Source: Pseudomonas sp. stari2 (lineage in GTDB: Bacteria; Pseudomonadota; Gammaproteobacteria; Pseudomonadales; Pseudomonadaceae). Taken from it: 64,000 nt of DNA. Each line of letters starts with the position of its first letter. Position 1 is the first letter of the stretch. Shown piece after piece: positions 1 to 9,224 of this stretch. The position numbers were made by a program, and so were the translations under genes. The notes below the pieces were generated by a model, which did not search any database, was not told the origin of the DNA, and saw only the letters and a list, made by a program, of their open reading frames with translations. The stretch lies in assembly GCF_040760005.1 (NCBI RefSeq), contig NZ_CP099760.1:4743501-4807500 (forward strand), read 5' to 3'.

Positions 1-165
1 GACGAGCAGCGCGACAACCATGATCAGCGAGACGGGAAGTTGCGGACCAGCCCAGCCAAGAAACACCAGAGAGATTGACTGCTGATTCTCGAGAACGAAC
101 GCCAGAATCACCAACACCAGCAGAAGAATGAAAACACCAAGAAGCATGCGCTTGAAATTACGCAT
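1..165 (-). CDS. lapA: LapA-domain inner-membrane protein (partial, 3' end outside window)
   Basis: The first 55 codons are present and the rest lies beyond the left edge. The N-terminus is basic (MRNFKRM) followed by a long Leu/Val membrane helix, then the phrase ENQQSISLVFLGW and the start of a second hydrophobic segment. This is the pattern of the LapA/DUF1049 family of lipopolysaccharide assembly proteins, inner-membrane proteins with two helices. The ATG has a GGAG Shine-Dalgarno sequence upstream. It starts 27 bases after the ihfB stop, and lapA commonly follows ihfB in Pseudomonas, so the two are probably cotranscribed. Confidence 0.8.
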   Translation of the reverse strand, partial: MRNFKRMLLGVFILLLVLVILAFVLENQQSISLVFLGWAGPQLPVSLIMVVALLV

Positions 166-192
166 GGAAAACTCCCCGAAGGATAGCAACTG

Positions 193-489
193 TCAAAGCC
201 CCTCCTCCTCTTCCTCGTTCACCCGATCACGCAATTCCTTTCCCGGCTTGAAATGCGGAACGAACTTGCCGTCAAGACTGACAGATTGACCAGTTTTTGG
301 ATTGCGCCCGACCCGCGGGGCACGATAGTGCAGGGAGAAGCTGCCAAAGCCACGGATCTCGATGCGATCACCCGTAGCCAGGCATTGGGACATTTGTTCG
401 AGCATGGTCTTGATGGCCAACTCCACATCCTTGGATGAGAGCAGCCCTTGATGGGTGACAATTCGTTCGATCAACTCCGACTTCGTCAT
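193..489 (-). CDS. ihfB: Integration host factor subunit beta
   Basis: A 98-residue member of the HU/IHF family, the expected length for IhfB. It forms a heterodimer with IhfA, bends DNA at specific sites and assists sigma-54 promoters, recombination and replication. The start [10 protein letters not shown], the beta-arm region [15 protein letters not shown] and the GRNPKTG motif carrying the intercalating proline are all visible. The C-terminus is a run of five glutamates (EEEEEGL), typical of Pseudomonas IhfB. An AAGGG sequence precedes the ATG. It lies in the rpsA-lipoprotein-ihfB-lapA string, all on the minus strand. Confidence 0.95.
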   Translation of the reverse strand: MTKSELIERIVTHQGLLSSKDVELAIKTMLEQMSQCLATGDRIEIRGFGSFSLHYRAPRVGRNPKTGQSVSLDGKFVPHFKPGKELRDRVNEEEEEGL

Positions 490-641
490 ATTTTTCCCTT
501 CTTTTTCAAGCAGCTAGATCAGCGCTTGAAAGGTTTTAGCACGCCCGGAAGATTTTGAACAGCCCAGGGGTTGACATATCTTTTCCCACACCAAAACGCC
601 CACTTCCAAGGCATCTAGTCACCCGCCGGAACAACGCACTC

Positions 642-920
642 TCAGCGACAGATGACCAGCATGGTACGAGTGACGTAGCCTGCGGGATTGAAGCCGAAGG
701 GAAACAAATCCTCATCCTTGGCATCATCCGATCGGGTGACCACCTTATAACCCGCCCCCTTGCATTCTTTCGCCGCACGTTTTTGACACTTCTCCCAACC
801 CGACCCCAAACCGGAGCAATCAACCTCAATGCCACTGACGCCGCGTACCGCATGAGTCTTCGCGCTGGTCGTACAGCCCGCCAAAGCCAGCATGCCCATC
901 AAGACTATAAGCTTGTTCAT
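642..920 (-). CDS. Small conserved lipoprotein of unknown function
   Basis: A 92-residue protein with a lipoprotein signal: MNKLIVLMGMLALAGC has a lipobox LAGC with the acylated Cys at residue 16. The mature part has four more cysteines (about residues 35, 45, 53 and 91), which could form two disulfides in the periplasm. The phrases SGIEVDCSGLGSGW and TRTMLVIC suggest a small family found in pseudomonads, but I cannot name a function. Residue 17 is Thr, not Asp, so outer-membrane sorting would be expected. It sits alone between rpsA and ihfB on the same strand, with about 150 bases to ihfB. Confidence 0.75.
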   Translation of the reverse strand: MNKLIVLMGMLALAGCTTSAKTHAVRGVSGIEVDCSGLGSGWEKCQKRAAKECKGAGYKVVTRSDDAKDEDLFPFGFNPAGYVTRTMLVICR

Positions 921-1081
921 TCATTTCCTTATGCCAGGCTTCACACCCGACTACTGCGATCCTCAGACTAAGCCTAGACGCGAATAGACGATTGATCCGA
1001 TTAAAGAAACAGACCGCCGCACAAAAGGAATGGTTTCACCGGGACAACACACAGCATGGCGCCACACCAAATCGCAGGCAT

Positions 1082-1111
1082 AAAAAAGGGCGACCGAAGT
1101 CGCCCTTTTTA
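1082..1111 (-). terminator. Intrinsic terminator of rpsA
   Basis: AAGGGCGAC and its complement GTCGCCCTT flank a three-base loop. On the minus strand the stem is followed by a run of T. The upstream A/T runs make it nearly symmetrical. It sits 16 bases past the rpsA stop. Confidence 0.9.
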
Positions 1112-1126
1112 ATGATCAGACAGAAC

Positions 1127-2812
1127 TCAGTTCTGTTTGGCCATTGCTTGACGCAGCAGTGCCGCCATAGTGGTGTCAGCTGCTTCACCTTCCGGAGCCG
1201 CTTTCAGGCTCTGGATGGCTTCTTTCTCTTCAGCATCGTCTTTCGATTTGATCGACAGCTGGATTACGCGGCTCTTACGATCAACGCTGATGATCTTGGC
1301 TTCTACTTGCTGGCCTTCTTTCAGAACGTTGCGCGCGTCTTCAACGCGGTCACGGCTGATTTCGGAGGCTTTCAGAGTCGCTTCGATATCGTCGGCCAGA
1401 ACGATGATGGCGCCTTTGGCGTCAACTTCTTTCACGGTGCCAGTAACGATTGCGCCTTTGTCGTTAACCGAGACGTACTCGGAGAACGGATCGCTTTCCA
1501 GTTGCTTGATACCCAGGGAGATACGCTCACGCTCCGGGTCAACCGACAGGATAACGGTGTCCAGTTCGTCGCCCTTCTTGAAACGACGTACGGCTTCTTC
1601 GCCCACTTCGTTCCAGGAGATGTCGGACAGGTGAACCAGACCGTCGATGCCGCCGTCCAGACCAATGAAGATACCGAAATCGGTGATCGACTTGATGGTG
1701 CCGGAGATTTTGTCGCCCTTATTGAACTGGCCAGAGAAGTCTTCCCATGGGTTCGACTTGCACTGCTTGATGCCCAGGGAGATACGACGACGCTCTTCGT
1801 CGATGTCCAGAACCATGACTTCCACTTCGTCGCCGACCTGTACGACTTTCGAAGGGTGGATGTTCTTGTTGGTCCAGTCCATTTCCGAAACGTGTACCAG
1901 ACCTTCAACGCCTTCTTCCAGCTCAGCGAAGCAGCCGTAGTCGGTCAGGTTGGTTACACGAGCGGTAACGCGAGTGCCTTCTGGGTAACGGGCTTTGATA
2001 GCAACCCATGGATCTTCGCCCAGTTGCTTCAGGCCCAGGGAAACACGGTTGCGTTCGCGATCGTATTTCAGAACCTTGACGTCAATCTCGTCACCAACGT
2101 TGACGATCTCGGAAGGATGCTTGATGCGCTTCCAGGCCATGTCGGTGATGTGCAGCAGGCCGTCCACGCCACCCAGATCGACGAATGCGCCGTAATCGGT
2201 GAGGTTTTTGACGATACCTTTAACTTGCTGGCCTTCCTGCAGGGATTCCAGCAGAGCTTCACGCTCGGCGGAGTTCTCAGCTTCCAGGACACTGCGACGG
2301 GAAACAACAACGTTGTTGCGCTTCTGGTCCAGCTTGATGACCTTGAATTCCAGCTCTTTGCCTTCCAGGTGCGTGGTGTCGCGCACTGGACGGACGTCAA
2401 CCAGGGAACCTGGCAGGAACGCACGGATGCCGTTAACGTCGACAGTGAAGCCGCCTTTAACCTTACCGTTGATAACGCCCTTGACCACTTCCTCAGCTGC
2501 GAAGGCTGCTTCCAGAACGATCCAGCATTCAGCGCGCTTGGCTTTTTCACGGGACAGCTTGGTTTCACCGAAACCGTCTTCAACCGAGTCCAGAGCAACG
2601 TGAACTTCGTCACCGACGTTGATGTTCAGTTCGCCAGCGTCGTTGTAGAACTGCTCCAGAGGGATCAGCGCTTCGGACTTCAGGCCAGCGTGAACGGTTA
2701 CCCAGCGAGCTTGGTAATCGATATCAACGATAACACCGGTGATGATGGAGCCTGCCTGAAGGTTCAGGGTCTTTAGGCTTTCTTCAAAGAGTTCCGCAAA
2801 GCTTTCGCTCAT
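1127..2812 (-). CDS. rpsA: 30S ribosomal protein S1
   Basis: A 561-residue protein, the usual length for S1. It binds mRNA on the 30S subunit and helps initiate translation on structured or weak-RBS messages. The start [23 protein letters not shown] is typical. Repeated OB-fold S1 domains can be followed by their recurring phrases: [68 protein letters not shown], and the recurrent RISLGIKQ. Six domains in all are expected. It follows cmk with a 120-base gap that carries hairpins, and it ends at a strong terminator, so it may have its own promoter as well as read-through from the supraoperon. Confidence 0.98.
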   Translation of the reverse strand: MSESFAELFEESLKTLNLQAGSIITGVIVDIDYQARWVTVHAGLKSEALIPLEQFYNDAGELNINVGDEVHVALDSVEDGFGETKLSREKAKRAECWIVLEAAFAAEEVVKGVINGKVKGGFTVDVNGIRAFLPGSLVDVRPVRDTTHLEGKELEFKVIKLDQKRNNVVVSRRSVLEAENSAEREALLESLQEGQQVKGIVKNLTDYGAFVDLGGVDGLLHITDMAWKRIKHPSEIVNVGDEIDVKVLKYDRERNRVSLGLKQLGEDPWVAIKARYPEGTRVTARVTNLTDYGCFAELEEGVEGLVHVSEMDWTNKNIHPSKVVQVGDEVEVMVLDIDEERRRISLGIKQCKSNPWEDFSGQFNKGDKISGTIKSITDFGIFIGLDGGIDGLVHLSDISWNEVGEEAVRRFKKGDELDTVILSVDPERERISLGIKQLESDPFSEYVSVNDKGAIVTGTVKEVDAKGAIIVLADDIEATLKASEISRDRVEDARNVLKEGQQVEAKIISVDRKSRVIQLSIKSKDDAEEKEAIQSLKAAPEGEAADTTMAALLRQAMAKQN

Positions 2813-2830
2813 TTTAATTCCTGTTGATTA

Positions 2831-2872
2831 GGGCGAAAAAGTACGCCCATCTCCACATCCCAGACAATGTGG
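2831..2872 (-). promoter_or_regulatory. Two hairpins in the rpsA 5' leader
   Basis: Just upstream of the rpsA ATG (minus strand) are two small hairpins. One has stem GGGCG/CGCCC (2831-2848). The other has stem CCACAT/ATGTGG (2853-2872). S1 is known in enterobacteria to repress its own translation through leader structure. That these hairpins serve the same role here is inference. Confidence 0.45.
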
Positions 2873-2932
2873 GTTAGTTTCATTAAAAAGAAGCACCGCA
2901 GGACTATGACTGGTCCCCTGTGGCCCTCTTGG

Positions 2933-3622
2933 TCACCCGGCGATATCGCGAATGGCAATCTCGCTCATGATGCGTTCAAGCACCTGATCGATGGACAACT
3001 CCGTGGAATCCAGCTGTATCGCGTCGGCCGCCGGCTTGAGCGGGGCCACCGCTCGCTGAGTATCACGCTCATCGCGCGCACGGATCTCATCTAGCAGACT
3101 CGACAGACTAACACCCTCGACTTTGCCCTTCAACTGCAAATATCGACGGCGCGCCCGCTCCTCGGCACTGGCGGTCAGGAAAATCTTCAAGGGCGCATTC
3201 GGAAATACCACCGTTCCCATGTCGCGACCATCGGCCACCAGGCCCGGCGCTTCCTGAAAAGCACGCTGGCGCTGCAGCAGCGCCTCGCGCACGGCCGGCA
3301 ATGCAGCCACCTGGGAAGCGCCGGAACCGACGCTCTCGGTGCGAATGACATCGCTGACTTCGTCACCTTCCAGAATGATGCGCTGCAACTGACCGTCGGT
3401 CGCCGCGATGAACTGCACATCCAGATGAGCGGCCAGTTTCTTCAGCAGCTCTTCATTGGTCAGGTCTACACCATGGTTGTGCGCAGCAAACGCCAGCAAG
3501 CGATACAGCGCACCGGAATCCAGCAGATTCCAGCCCAGACGCTTGGCCAGAATCCCGGCTACGGTGCCTTTGCCGGAGCCGCTTGGTCCATCGATGGTGA
3601 TGACCGGAGCAATGTTGTTCAC
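2933..3622 (-). CDS. cmk: Cytidylate kinase
   Basis: A 229-residue kinase that phosphorylates CMP and dCMP with ATP. The P-loop [16 protein letters not shown] lies near the N-terminus, followed by the NMP-binding phrases LDSGALYR and [13 protein letters not shown] and the lid region [11 protein letters not shown] place the start at a GTG ([15 protein letters not shown]), because the longer reading frame adds 28 unrelated residues and this GTG overlaps the tyrA/aroA stop in a GTGA arrangement, a sign of translational coupling. It closes the amino-acid part of the supraoperon before rpsA. Confidence 0.95.
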   Translation of the reverse strand: MNNIAPVITIDGPSGSGKGTVAGILAKRLGWNLLDSGALYRLLAFAAHNHGVDLTNEELLKKLAAHLDVQFIAATDGQLQRIILEGDEVSDVIRTESVGSGASQVAALPAVREALLQRQRAFQEAPGLVADGRDMGTVVFPNAPLKIFLTASAEERARRRYLQLKGKVEGVSLSSLLDEIRARDERDTQRAVAPLKPAADAIQLDSTELSIDQVLERIMSEIAIRDIAG

Positions 3623-5826
3623 GACTGAGCCTCTTGCGCCACACGAATACCGACCTGCGCGCATAGCGCCAGGAAGTTCGGGAACGATGTCGCGACGTTG
3701 GCACAATCATGGATGCGGATCGGTGCAGTGGCGCGCAACGAGGCCACGCTGAAAGCCATCGCGATGCGGTGATCGCCATGACCGTGCACTTCGCCGCCGC
3801 CGATCTGGCCGCCGTCGATGATGATGCCGTCCGGGGTCGGTTCGCACTTGACGCCCAGCGCCAGCAAACCGTCCGCCATGACCTGAATACGGTCCGATTC
3901 CTTGACCCGCAACTCTTCTGCGCCGGTCAGCACGGTGCGCCCTTCGGCACAGGCTGCCGCCACGAACAGCACCGGGAACTCGTCGATGGCCAGTGGAACC
4001 AGCGCTTCCGGAATCTCGATACCTTTGAGTTTAGCTGCTCGTACGCGCAAGTCTGCAACCGGCTCGCCACCCACTTCACGCTGGTTTTCCAGGGTGATGT
4101 CGGCACCCATCAGGCGCAGGATGTCGATTACACCGGTACGAGTCGGGTTGATGCCGACGTGCTCGAGCACCAGCTCCGAACCTTCAGCAATCGACGCCGC
4201 CACCAGGAAAAACGCCGACGACGATATGTCGCCCGGCACTTCGATATGGGTCGCGGTCAGCTTGCCGCCGGACTCGACCGATGCCGTCGCGCCATCGACG
4301 CTCACCGAATAGCCGAAGCCGCGCAGCATGCGCTCGGTATGGTCGCGGGTCGGGGCTGGCTCGGTCACGGTTGTCTTGCCTTCGGCATACAGCCCCGCCA
4401 GCAGCAGGCAGGATTTCACCTGAGCACTGGCCATCGGCATGGTGTAGGTCAGGCCTTTGAGCTTGTGACCGCCACGAATGGTCATCGGCGGACGACCGTC
4501 GGCAGCAGTTTCAATCACGGCGCCCATTTCCCGCAGCGGGTTGGCGACGCGATTCATCGGACGCTTGGACAGCGACGCGTCACCGGTCAGGGTGCTGTCG
4601 AAATCCTGCGCGGCCAGCAGGCCGGAAAGCAGGCGCATCGAAGTGCCGGAGTTGCCCAGATAGATCGGGCCCGGCGCAGGTTTCAGGCCGTGCAGGCCGA
4701 CACCGTGGATGGTCACGCGGCCGTGATGCGGGCCTTCGATGACCACGCCCATGTCGCGGAACGCCTGCAAGGTCGCCAAGGCATCTTCGCCCTCGAGGAA
4801 GCCTTCGACTTCGGTGACGCCTTCAGCCAGGGAGCCGAGCATGATCGAACGGTGGGAAATCGATTTGTCACCCGGTACGCGAATCCGACCGGACAGGCGG
4901 CCACCAGGTTGAGCCAGGAAGATCAGATCGTTGGAGTTCATAGCGTCCACATAGGCCCTGCGGGCCAGGATTTTACTGAAATGCTCGCGGGCAACCCGGG
5001 CGCGCGTGAAGACGCCCAACAATTGGTGCCCATCCCCTGCATCGACCGCGTCGCGCAAGGCGTCGAGGTCGCTGCGAAATGTATCGAGTGTGCGCAGGAC
5101 AGCCTCGCGATTGGCGAGAAAGATGTCATGCCACATGACCGGGTCGCTTCCGGCGATTCTTGTGAAATCGCGAAAACCGCCCGCAGCGTAACGGAAGATC
5201 TCAAGGTTTTCATTGCGTTTGGCCAGTGAATCGACCAGACCGAAGGCCAGCAGATGCGGCAGATGACTGGTCGCTGCCAGCACTTCATCGTGCCGCTCGA
5301 CCTGCATGTGCTCGACATCGGCACCCAGCTCGCGCCACAAACGATCAACCACTGCCAGCGCAGCCGGATCAGTCTGCTCCAACGGGGTCAGAATCACCTT
5401 GTGACGACGAAACAGCTCTGAGTTGGAGGCTTCCACCCCACTCTGCTCGGAGCCGGCAATCGGATGACCCGGCACGAAGCGCGCCGGCATGCCGCCGAAC
5501 GCTTCGGTCGCCGCACGCACCACATTGCCCTTGGCGCTGCCGACGTCCGTCAGGATCGCCTGCCCCAGATCCATGCCGGCCAGACGGGCCAACACTTTTT
5601 CCATAGCCAGGATCGGCACCGCCAACTGGATCACATCCGCGCCCTGGCAAGCAGCAACCAGGTCGTCTTCGCAGCGATCAACCACGCCCAAATCGACCGC
5701 CAGCTTGCGCGATTGCGGGTCGAGATCGACCCCGACCACTTCGCGGCACACACCGCTTTCACGCAAGCCTTTGGCAAACGAACCACCGATCAGTCCCAGA
5801 CCGACCACCACCAGGCGCCCGATCAT
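3619..5826 (-). CDS. Fused prephenate dehydrogenase / EPSP synthase (class II AroA)
   Basis: A 735-residue fusion. Residues 1-295 are a TyrA-type prephenate (arogenate) dehydrogenase with the Rossmann motif [16 protein letters not shown]. Residues 296-735 are 5-enolpyruvylshikimate-3-phosphate synthase, beginning at an internal Met ([14 protein letters not shown], codon at 4941). The AroA part carries [25 protein letters not shown] and NPTRTG, which are class II EPSPS signatures, unlike E. coli AroA. The product joins the shikimate pathway with tyrosine synthesis. I chose the ATG at 5826, 28 bases after the hisC stop. A GTG at 5862 inside hisC is possible. No stop separates the two domains, so it is a true fusion. 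Confidence 0.95.
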   Translation of the reverse strand: MIGRLVVVGLGLIGGSFAKGLRESGVCREVVGVDLDPQSRKLAVDLGVVDRCEDDLVAACQGADVIQLAVPILAMEKVLARLAGMDLGQAILTDVGSAKGNVVRAATEAFGGMPARFVPGHPIAGSEQSGVEASNSELFRRHKVILTPLEQTDPAALAVVDRLWRELGADVEHMQVERHDEVLAATSHLPHLLAFGLVDSLAKRNENLEIFRYAAGGFRDFTRIAGSDPVMWHDIFLANREAVLRTLDTFRSDLDALRDAVDAGDGHQLLGVFTRARVAREHFSKILARRAYVDAMNSNDLIFLAQPGGRLSGRIRVPGDKSISHRSIMLGSLAEGVTEVEGFLEGEDALATLQAFRDMGVVIEGPHHGRVTIHGVGLHGLKPAPGPIYLGNSGTSMRLLSGLLAAQDFDSTLTGDASLSKRPMNRVANPLREMGAVIETAADGRPPMTIRGGHKLKGLTYTMPMASAQVKSCLLLAGLYAEGKTTVTEPAPTRDHTERMLRGFGYSVSVDGATASVESGGKLTATHIEVPGDISSSAFFLVAASIAEGSELVLEHVGINPTRTGVIDILRLMGADITLENQREVGGEPVADLRVRAAKLKGIEIPEALVPLAIDEFPVLFVAAACAEGRTVLTGAEELRVKESDRIQVMADGLLALGVKCEPTPDGIIIDGGQIGGGEVHGHGDHRIAMAFSVASLRATAPIRIHDCANVATSFPNFLALCAQVGIRVAQEAQS

Positions 5827-5854
5827 AGGTGCAGCAGATTGCAGCGCAGTGACA

Positions 5855-6967
5855 TCACCCACGAGCCAGAACCTTGCGCAGCGCTTCAAGGAAGCGGCTG
5901 TTTTCCGCCGGCAGACCAATGGTCACCCGCAGATGGTTTGGCATGCCGTAGTTGGCCACCGGACGCACGATCACGCCTTCGCGCAGCAGACCCTGGAACA
6001 CCGGAGCCGCCACTTGACCGAGGTCGACGCAGATAAAGTTGCCCTTGGACGGAATCCAGCTCAGGCCCAGCTCGCGGAAACCCGCTTCCAGCTGCTGCAT
6101 GCCGGACTCGTTGAGCTGACGGCTCTGCGCCAGATACTCCTCGTCCTTCAGCGCCGCACACGCCGCGGCCAAGGCCAGGCTGTTGACATTGAACGGTTGC
6201 CGTACGCGGTTCAGCACGTCTGCCACCACCGGGGTGGACAGGCCGTAACCAACGCGCAGCGCCGCCAGACCATAGGCCTTGGAGAAGGTGCGCGAGACCA
6301 GCAGGTTCGGATAAGCCGCGAGGAAATCCAGACCGTCCGGCAGATCACTGCCTTCGGCGTATTCGATGTAGGCCTCGTCCAGCACCACCAGCACATGCTC
6401 CGGCACGTCCTGCAGGAACTCGTCCAGCGCTTCGGCGCCGAACCAGGTGCCGGTCGGGTTGTTCGGGTTGGCGATGAACACGACGCGCGTGTTGGCGTCG
6501 ATGGCCGCCAGCATCGCCGGCAGATCATGCCCCCAGTCCTTGGCCGGAACGACCTTGGCCTGAGCGCCGACCGCCTGGGTCGCGATCGGATACACAGCAA
6601 ACGCGTGCTCGCTGAACACCGCATTCAGGCCCGGCGCCAGATAGGCGCGCGCCACCAGCTCGAGAATGTCGTTGGAGCCGTTGCCCAGGGTCACCTGGTT
6701 CAGCTCGACACGGCACTGCTCGGCCAGCAGGGATTTCAGAGCAAAACCGTTGCCGTCCGGATAACGGGTCAGCTCGTCCAGCGCTTCGCGAATTGCGGCC
6801 AGCGCTTTCGGGCTCGCGCCCAGCGGGTTTTCGTTGCTCGCCAGCTTGACGATGCTTGCCGGATCCAGGTCCAGCTCGCGCGCCAGCTCGTCCACGGGCT
6901 TGCCCGGCACGTATGGCGAAAGTTGTTGCACGCCCGGCTGTGCCAGAGCGAGGAAGTTGCCACTCAT
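5855..6967 (-). CDS. hisC: Histidinol-phosphate / aromatic amino acid aminotransferase
   Basis: A 370-residue fold-type I PLP enzyme. The phrases KLASNENPLGASPKAL, NGSNDILELVARAYL, FIANPNNPTGTW and the PLP-lysine motif SRTFSKAYGLAALRVGY are those of HisC. Its place between pheA and tyrA/aroA is the hisHb (HisC2) position of the Pseudomonas supraoperon, where the enzyme is thought to transaminate aromatic keto acids as well as imidazoleacetol phosphate. The substrate preference here is inferred from location only. It starts 13 bases after the pheA stop. Confidence 0.93.
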   Translation of the reverse strand: MSGNFLALAQPGVQQLSPYVPGKPVDELARELDLDPASIVKLASNENPLGASPKALAAIREALDELTRYPDGNGFALKSLLAEQCRVELNQVTLGNGSNDILELVARAYLAPGLNAVFSEHAFAVYPIATQAVGAQAKVVPAKDWGHDLPAMLAAIDANTRVVFIANPNNPTGTWFGAEALDEFLQDVPEHVLVVLDEAYIEYAEGSDLPDGLDFLAAYPNLLVSRTFSKAYGLAALRVGYGLSTPVVADVLNRVRQPFNVNSLALAAACAALKDEEYLAQSRQLNESGMQQLEAGFRELGLSWIPSKGNFICVDLGQVAAPVFQGLLREGVIVRPVANYGMPNHLRVTIGLPAENSRFLEALRKVLARG

Positions 6968-6980
6968 TTGCTACCGCCCC

Positions 6981-8075
6981 TTAGAGAACTGCTTTCGGGT
7001 AGGAACCCAGCACCTTGAGTGCTACTGCTTCCTGACTGATCTTTTCCAGCACACCTTTGATCAGCGGATCACGGTGATGGCCGACGAAGTCGATGAAGAA
7101 CACGTAGGTCCATTTACCGCTGCGCGACGGACGGGTTTCGATCCGGGTCAGGTCGATCCCGTTGTCATGGAACGGCACCAGCAGCTCGTGGAGCGCACCT
7201 GGCTTGTTGCTCATGGACACGATGATCGACGTCTTGTCGTCGCCGGTCGGCGGCACTTCCTGGTTACCGATCATCAGGAAGCGCGTGGAGTTGTCCGGAC
7301 GATCCTCGATCTTCTCGGCCAGACGGGTCAGGCCATACAGCCCGGCCGCCATGTCACCGGCGATCGCCGCCGAATTCCATTCGCCCTTGACCCGCTTGGC
7401 CGCTTCGGCGTTGCTGGACACCGCCACGCGCTCGACATTCGGGTAATGAGCGTCCAGCCACTTGCGACACTGGGCCAGCGACTGAGCGTGGGAATAGATG
7501 CGACTGATGCTGTCGGTCTTGGTGTTTTCACCGACCAGCAGATGATGGTGAATCCGCAGCTCGACTTCGCCACAAATAACCATGTCGTGCTCGAGGAAGC
7601 TGTCGAGGGTGTGGTTGACCGCACCCTCGGTGGAGTTCTCCACCGGCACCACGCCGAAATTCACAGCACCGGCCGCCACTTCGCGGAACACTTCGTCGAT
7701 CGCCGCCATCGGCTTGCTGATCACTGCGTGACCGAAGTGCTTCATGGCCGCCGCCTGGGTGAACGTACCTTCCGGACCGAGATAGGCCACTTTCAGCGGG
7801 TTCTCAAGGGCGAGGCACGAGGACATGATTTCGCGGAACAAGCGCGCCATCTCTTCGTTGCCCAGCGGCCCCTTGTTGCGCTCCATCACGCGCTTGAGGA
7901 CCTGCGCCTCACGCTCGGGACGATAGAACACCGGCTGCTCGCCTTCGGCCAGACTGGCCATCTTGACCCGGGCAACTTCCTCGGCGCAGCGAGCGCGATC
8001 GCTGATCAGTTGGAGGATCTTCTCATCGAGGCTGTCGATGCGAACGCGCAGCGCCTTGAGTTCCTGTTCGGACAT
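6981..8075 (-). CDS. pheA: Bifunctional chorismate mutase / prephenate dehydratase (P-protein)
   Basis: A 364-residue fusion committing chorismate to phenylalanine. The N-terminal ~90 residues are an AroQ chorismate mutase (LRVRIDSLDEKILQLISDRARCA). The prephenate dehydratase domain follows (LKVAYLGPEGTFTQAA; NSTRFLMIG, carrying the catalytic Thr region). The C-terminus is an ACT domain with MSNKPGALHELL and TRIETRPSR, the variants of the GALV and ESRP motifs that bind phenylalanine for feedback inhibition. Its ATG overlaps the serC stop by one base (TGATG), so translation is probably coupled. Confidence 0.97.
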   Translation of the reverse strand: MSEQELKALRVRIDSLDEKILQLISDRARCAEEVARVKMASLAEGEQPVFYRPEREAQVLKRVMERNKGPLGNEEMARLFREIMSSCLALENPLKVAYLGPEGTFTQAAAMKHFGHAVISKPMAAIDEVFREVAAGAVNFGVVPVENSTEGAVNHTLDSFLEHDMVICGEVELRIHHHLLVGENTKTDSISRIYSHAQSLAQCRKWLDAHYPNVERVAVSSNAEAAKRVKGEWNSAAIAGDMAAGLYGLTRLAEKIEDRPDNSTRFLMIGNQEVPPTGDDKTSIIVSMSNKPGALHELLVPFHDNGIDLTRIETRPSRSGKWTYVFFIDFVGHHRDPLIKGVLEKISQEAVALKVLGSYPKAVL

Positions 8076-9160
8076 CAGGAATGCTCCTTCTCGAACTCAG
8101 CCATGTAGCCAACCAGCGCTTCAACCGCATCCAGACCCAGGGCGTTGTAGATCGAGGCACGCATGCCGCCGACCGAACGATGGCCCTTGAGGTTGAGCAG
8201 GCCACGAGCATCAGCACCGGCCAGGAACGCCTTGTCCAGACGCTCGTCAGCCAGGCGGAACGGCACGTTCATCCAGGAACGGGCGTTAACGCTGATCGGG
8301 TTGGTGTAGAAATCGCTGTTGTCGATGAAGCCGTACAGGCGATCTTTCTTCGCCTTGTTGCGCTGCTCCATCGCAGCGACGCCGCCCTGCTCCTTCAGCC
8401 ACTCGAAGACGAGGCCCGAGAGGTACCAGGAATAGGTGGCCGGGGTGTTGTACATCGAACCGTTGTCGGCCGAGATCTTGTAGTCGAGCATGGTCGGGCA
8501 CGAACTGCGGGCACGGCCCAGCAGGTCTTCACGGACGATCACTACGACCAGACCGCTCGGGCCGATGTTCTTCTGCGCACCAGCGTAGATCAGGCCGTAC
8601 TGCGACACATCGATGGGACGCGAGAGGATATCGGAAGACATGTCGACCACCAGCGGAACGTCACCGGCCTCGGGAACCCAGTCGAACTGCAGGCCGCCGA
8701 TGGTTTCGTTGGACGCGTAGTGCAGATAGGCCGCACCCGGAGTCAGCTTCCACTCGTTCTGGCCGGGGATTGCCAGATAGTCATAAGGCTTGGCGCTGGC
8801 AGCAACGTTGATGTTGCCGAAGCGACGCGCCTCCTCGATGGCTTTCTTCGACCAGATGCCGGTCTCGACATAGTCGGCAGTGCCATTCTCGGGCAGCAGG
8901 TTCAGCGGAATCTCGGCGAACTGCTGGCTCGCGCCGCCCTGCAGGAACAGCACTTTGTAATTGGAGGGGATGGACAGCAGGTCGCGCAGGTCCTGTTCGG
9001 CTTTCTCGGCGATGGCCACGTAGTCGTCGCTACGATGGCTCATCTCCATGACCGACAGACCCTTGCCGTGCCAGTCGAGCAGCTCGGACTGGGCACGCAA
9101 CAGGACAGCTTCAGGCAGCGCAGCGGGACCTGCGCAGAAGTTAAAGGCTCGTTTGCTCAC
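8075..9160 (-). CDS. serC: Phosphoserine aminotransferase
   Basis: A 361-residue PLP aminotransferase making O-phospho-L-serine from 3-phosphohydroxypyruvate (also used in pyridoxal phosphate synthesis). The start is a GTG giving VSKRAFNFCAGPAALPEAVL; the frame is open 40 codons further up, but the family begins here. Visible motifs are FLQGGASQQFAEIPLNL and the PLP-lysine stretch LIYAGAQKNIGPSGL. The ending YNALGLDAVEALVGYM is typical. It is the second gene of the supraoperon, 64 bases after gyrA, and overlaps pheA by one base. Confidence 0.97.
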   Translation of the reverse strand: MSKRAFNFCAGPAALPEAVLLRAQSELLDWHGKGLSVMEMSHRSDDYVAIAEKAEQDLRDLLSIPSNYKVLFLQGGASQQFAEIPLNLLPENGTADYVETGIWSKKAIEEARRFGNINVAASAKPYDYLAIPGQNEWKLTPGAAYLHYASNETIGGLQFDWVPEAGDVPLVVDMSSDILSRPIDVSQYGLIYAGAQKNIGPSGLVVVIVREDLLGRARSSCPTMLDYKISADNGSMYNTPATYSWYLSGLVFEWLKEQGGVAAMEQRNKAKKDRLYGFIDNSDFYTNPISVNARSWMNVPFRLADERLDKAFLAGADARGLLNLKGHRSVGGMRASIYNALGLDAVEALVGYMAEFEKEHS

Positions 9161-9184
9161 ATCCACTCTCGCTATGCAATCACG

Positions 9185-9217
9185 GTAGCGGACAGAGCAA
9201 ACACTCTGCCCTGCTAC
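9185..9217 (-). promoter_or_regulatory. Strong hairpin between gyrA and serC without a T-tract
   Basis: On the minus strand GTAGC-a-GGGCAGAG pairs with CTCTGTCC-GCTAC around a TGTTTG loop, giving 13 pairs with one bulge and one G-U pair. No T run follows, so it is a poor intrinsic terminator. It could set the gyrA:serC ratio by processing or partial attenuation. The structure is seen; the function is inferred. Confidence 0.5.
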
Positions 9218-9224
9218 GATTTGG

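Noticed and set aside
992..2776. 594-codon open frame on the plus strand opposite rpsA
   Set aside because: It mirrors the repeated S1 domains of rpsA, has no ribosome-binding site and no recognisable domain. Long antisense frames are expected in GC-rich genes.
4939..4941. Separate aroA start at the internal ATG
   Set aside because: No stop precedes it and no Shine-Dalgarno is seen, so the fused product is the simpler reading.
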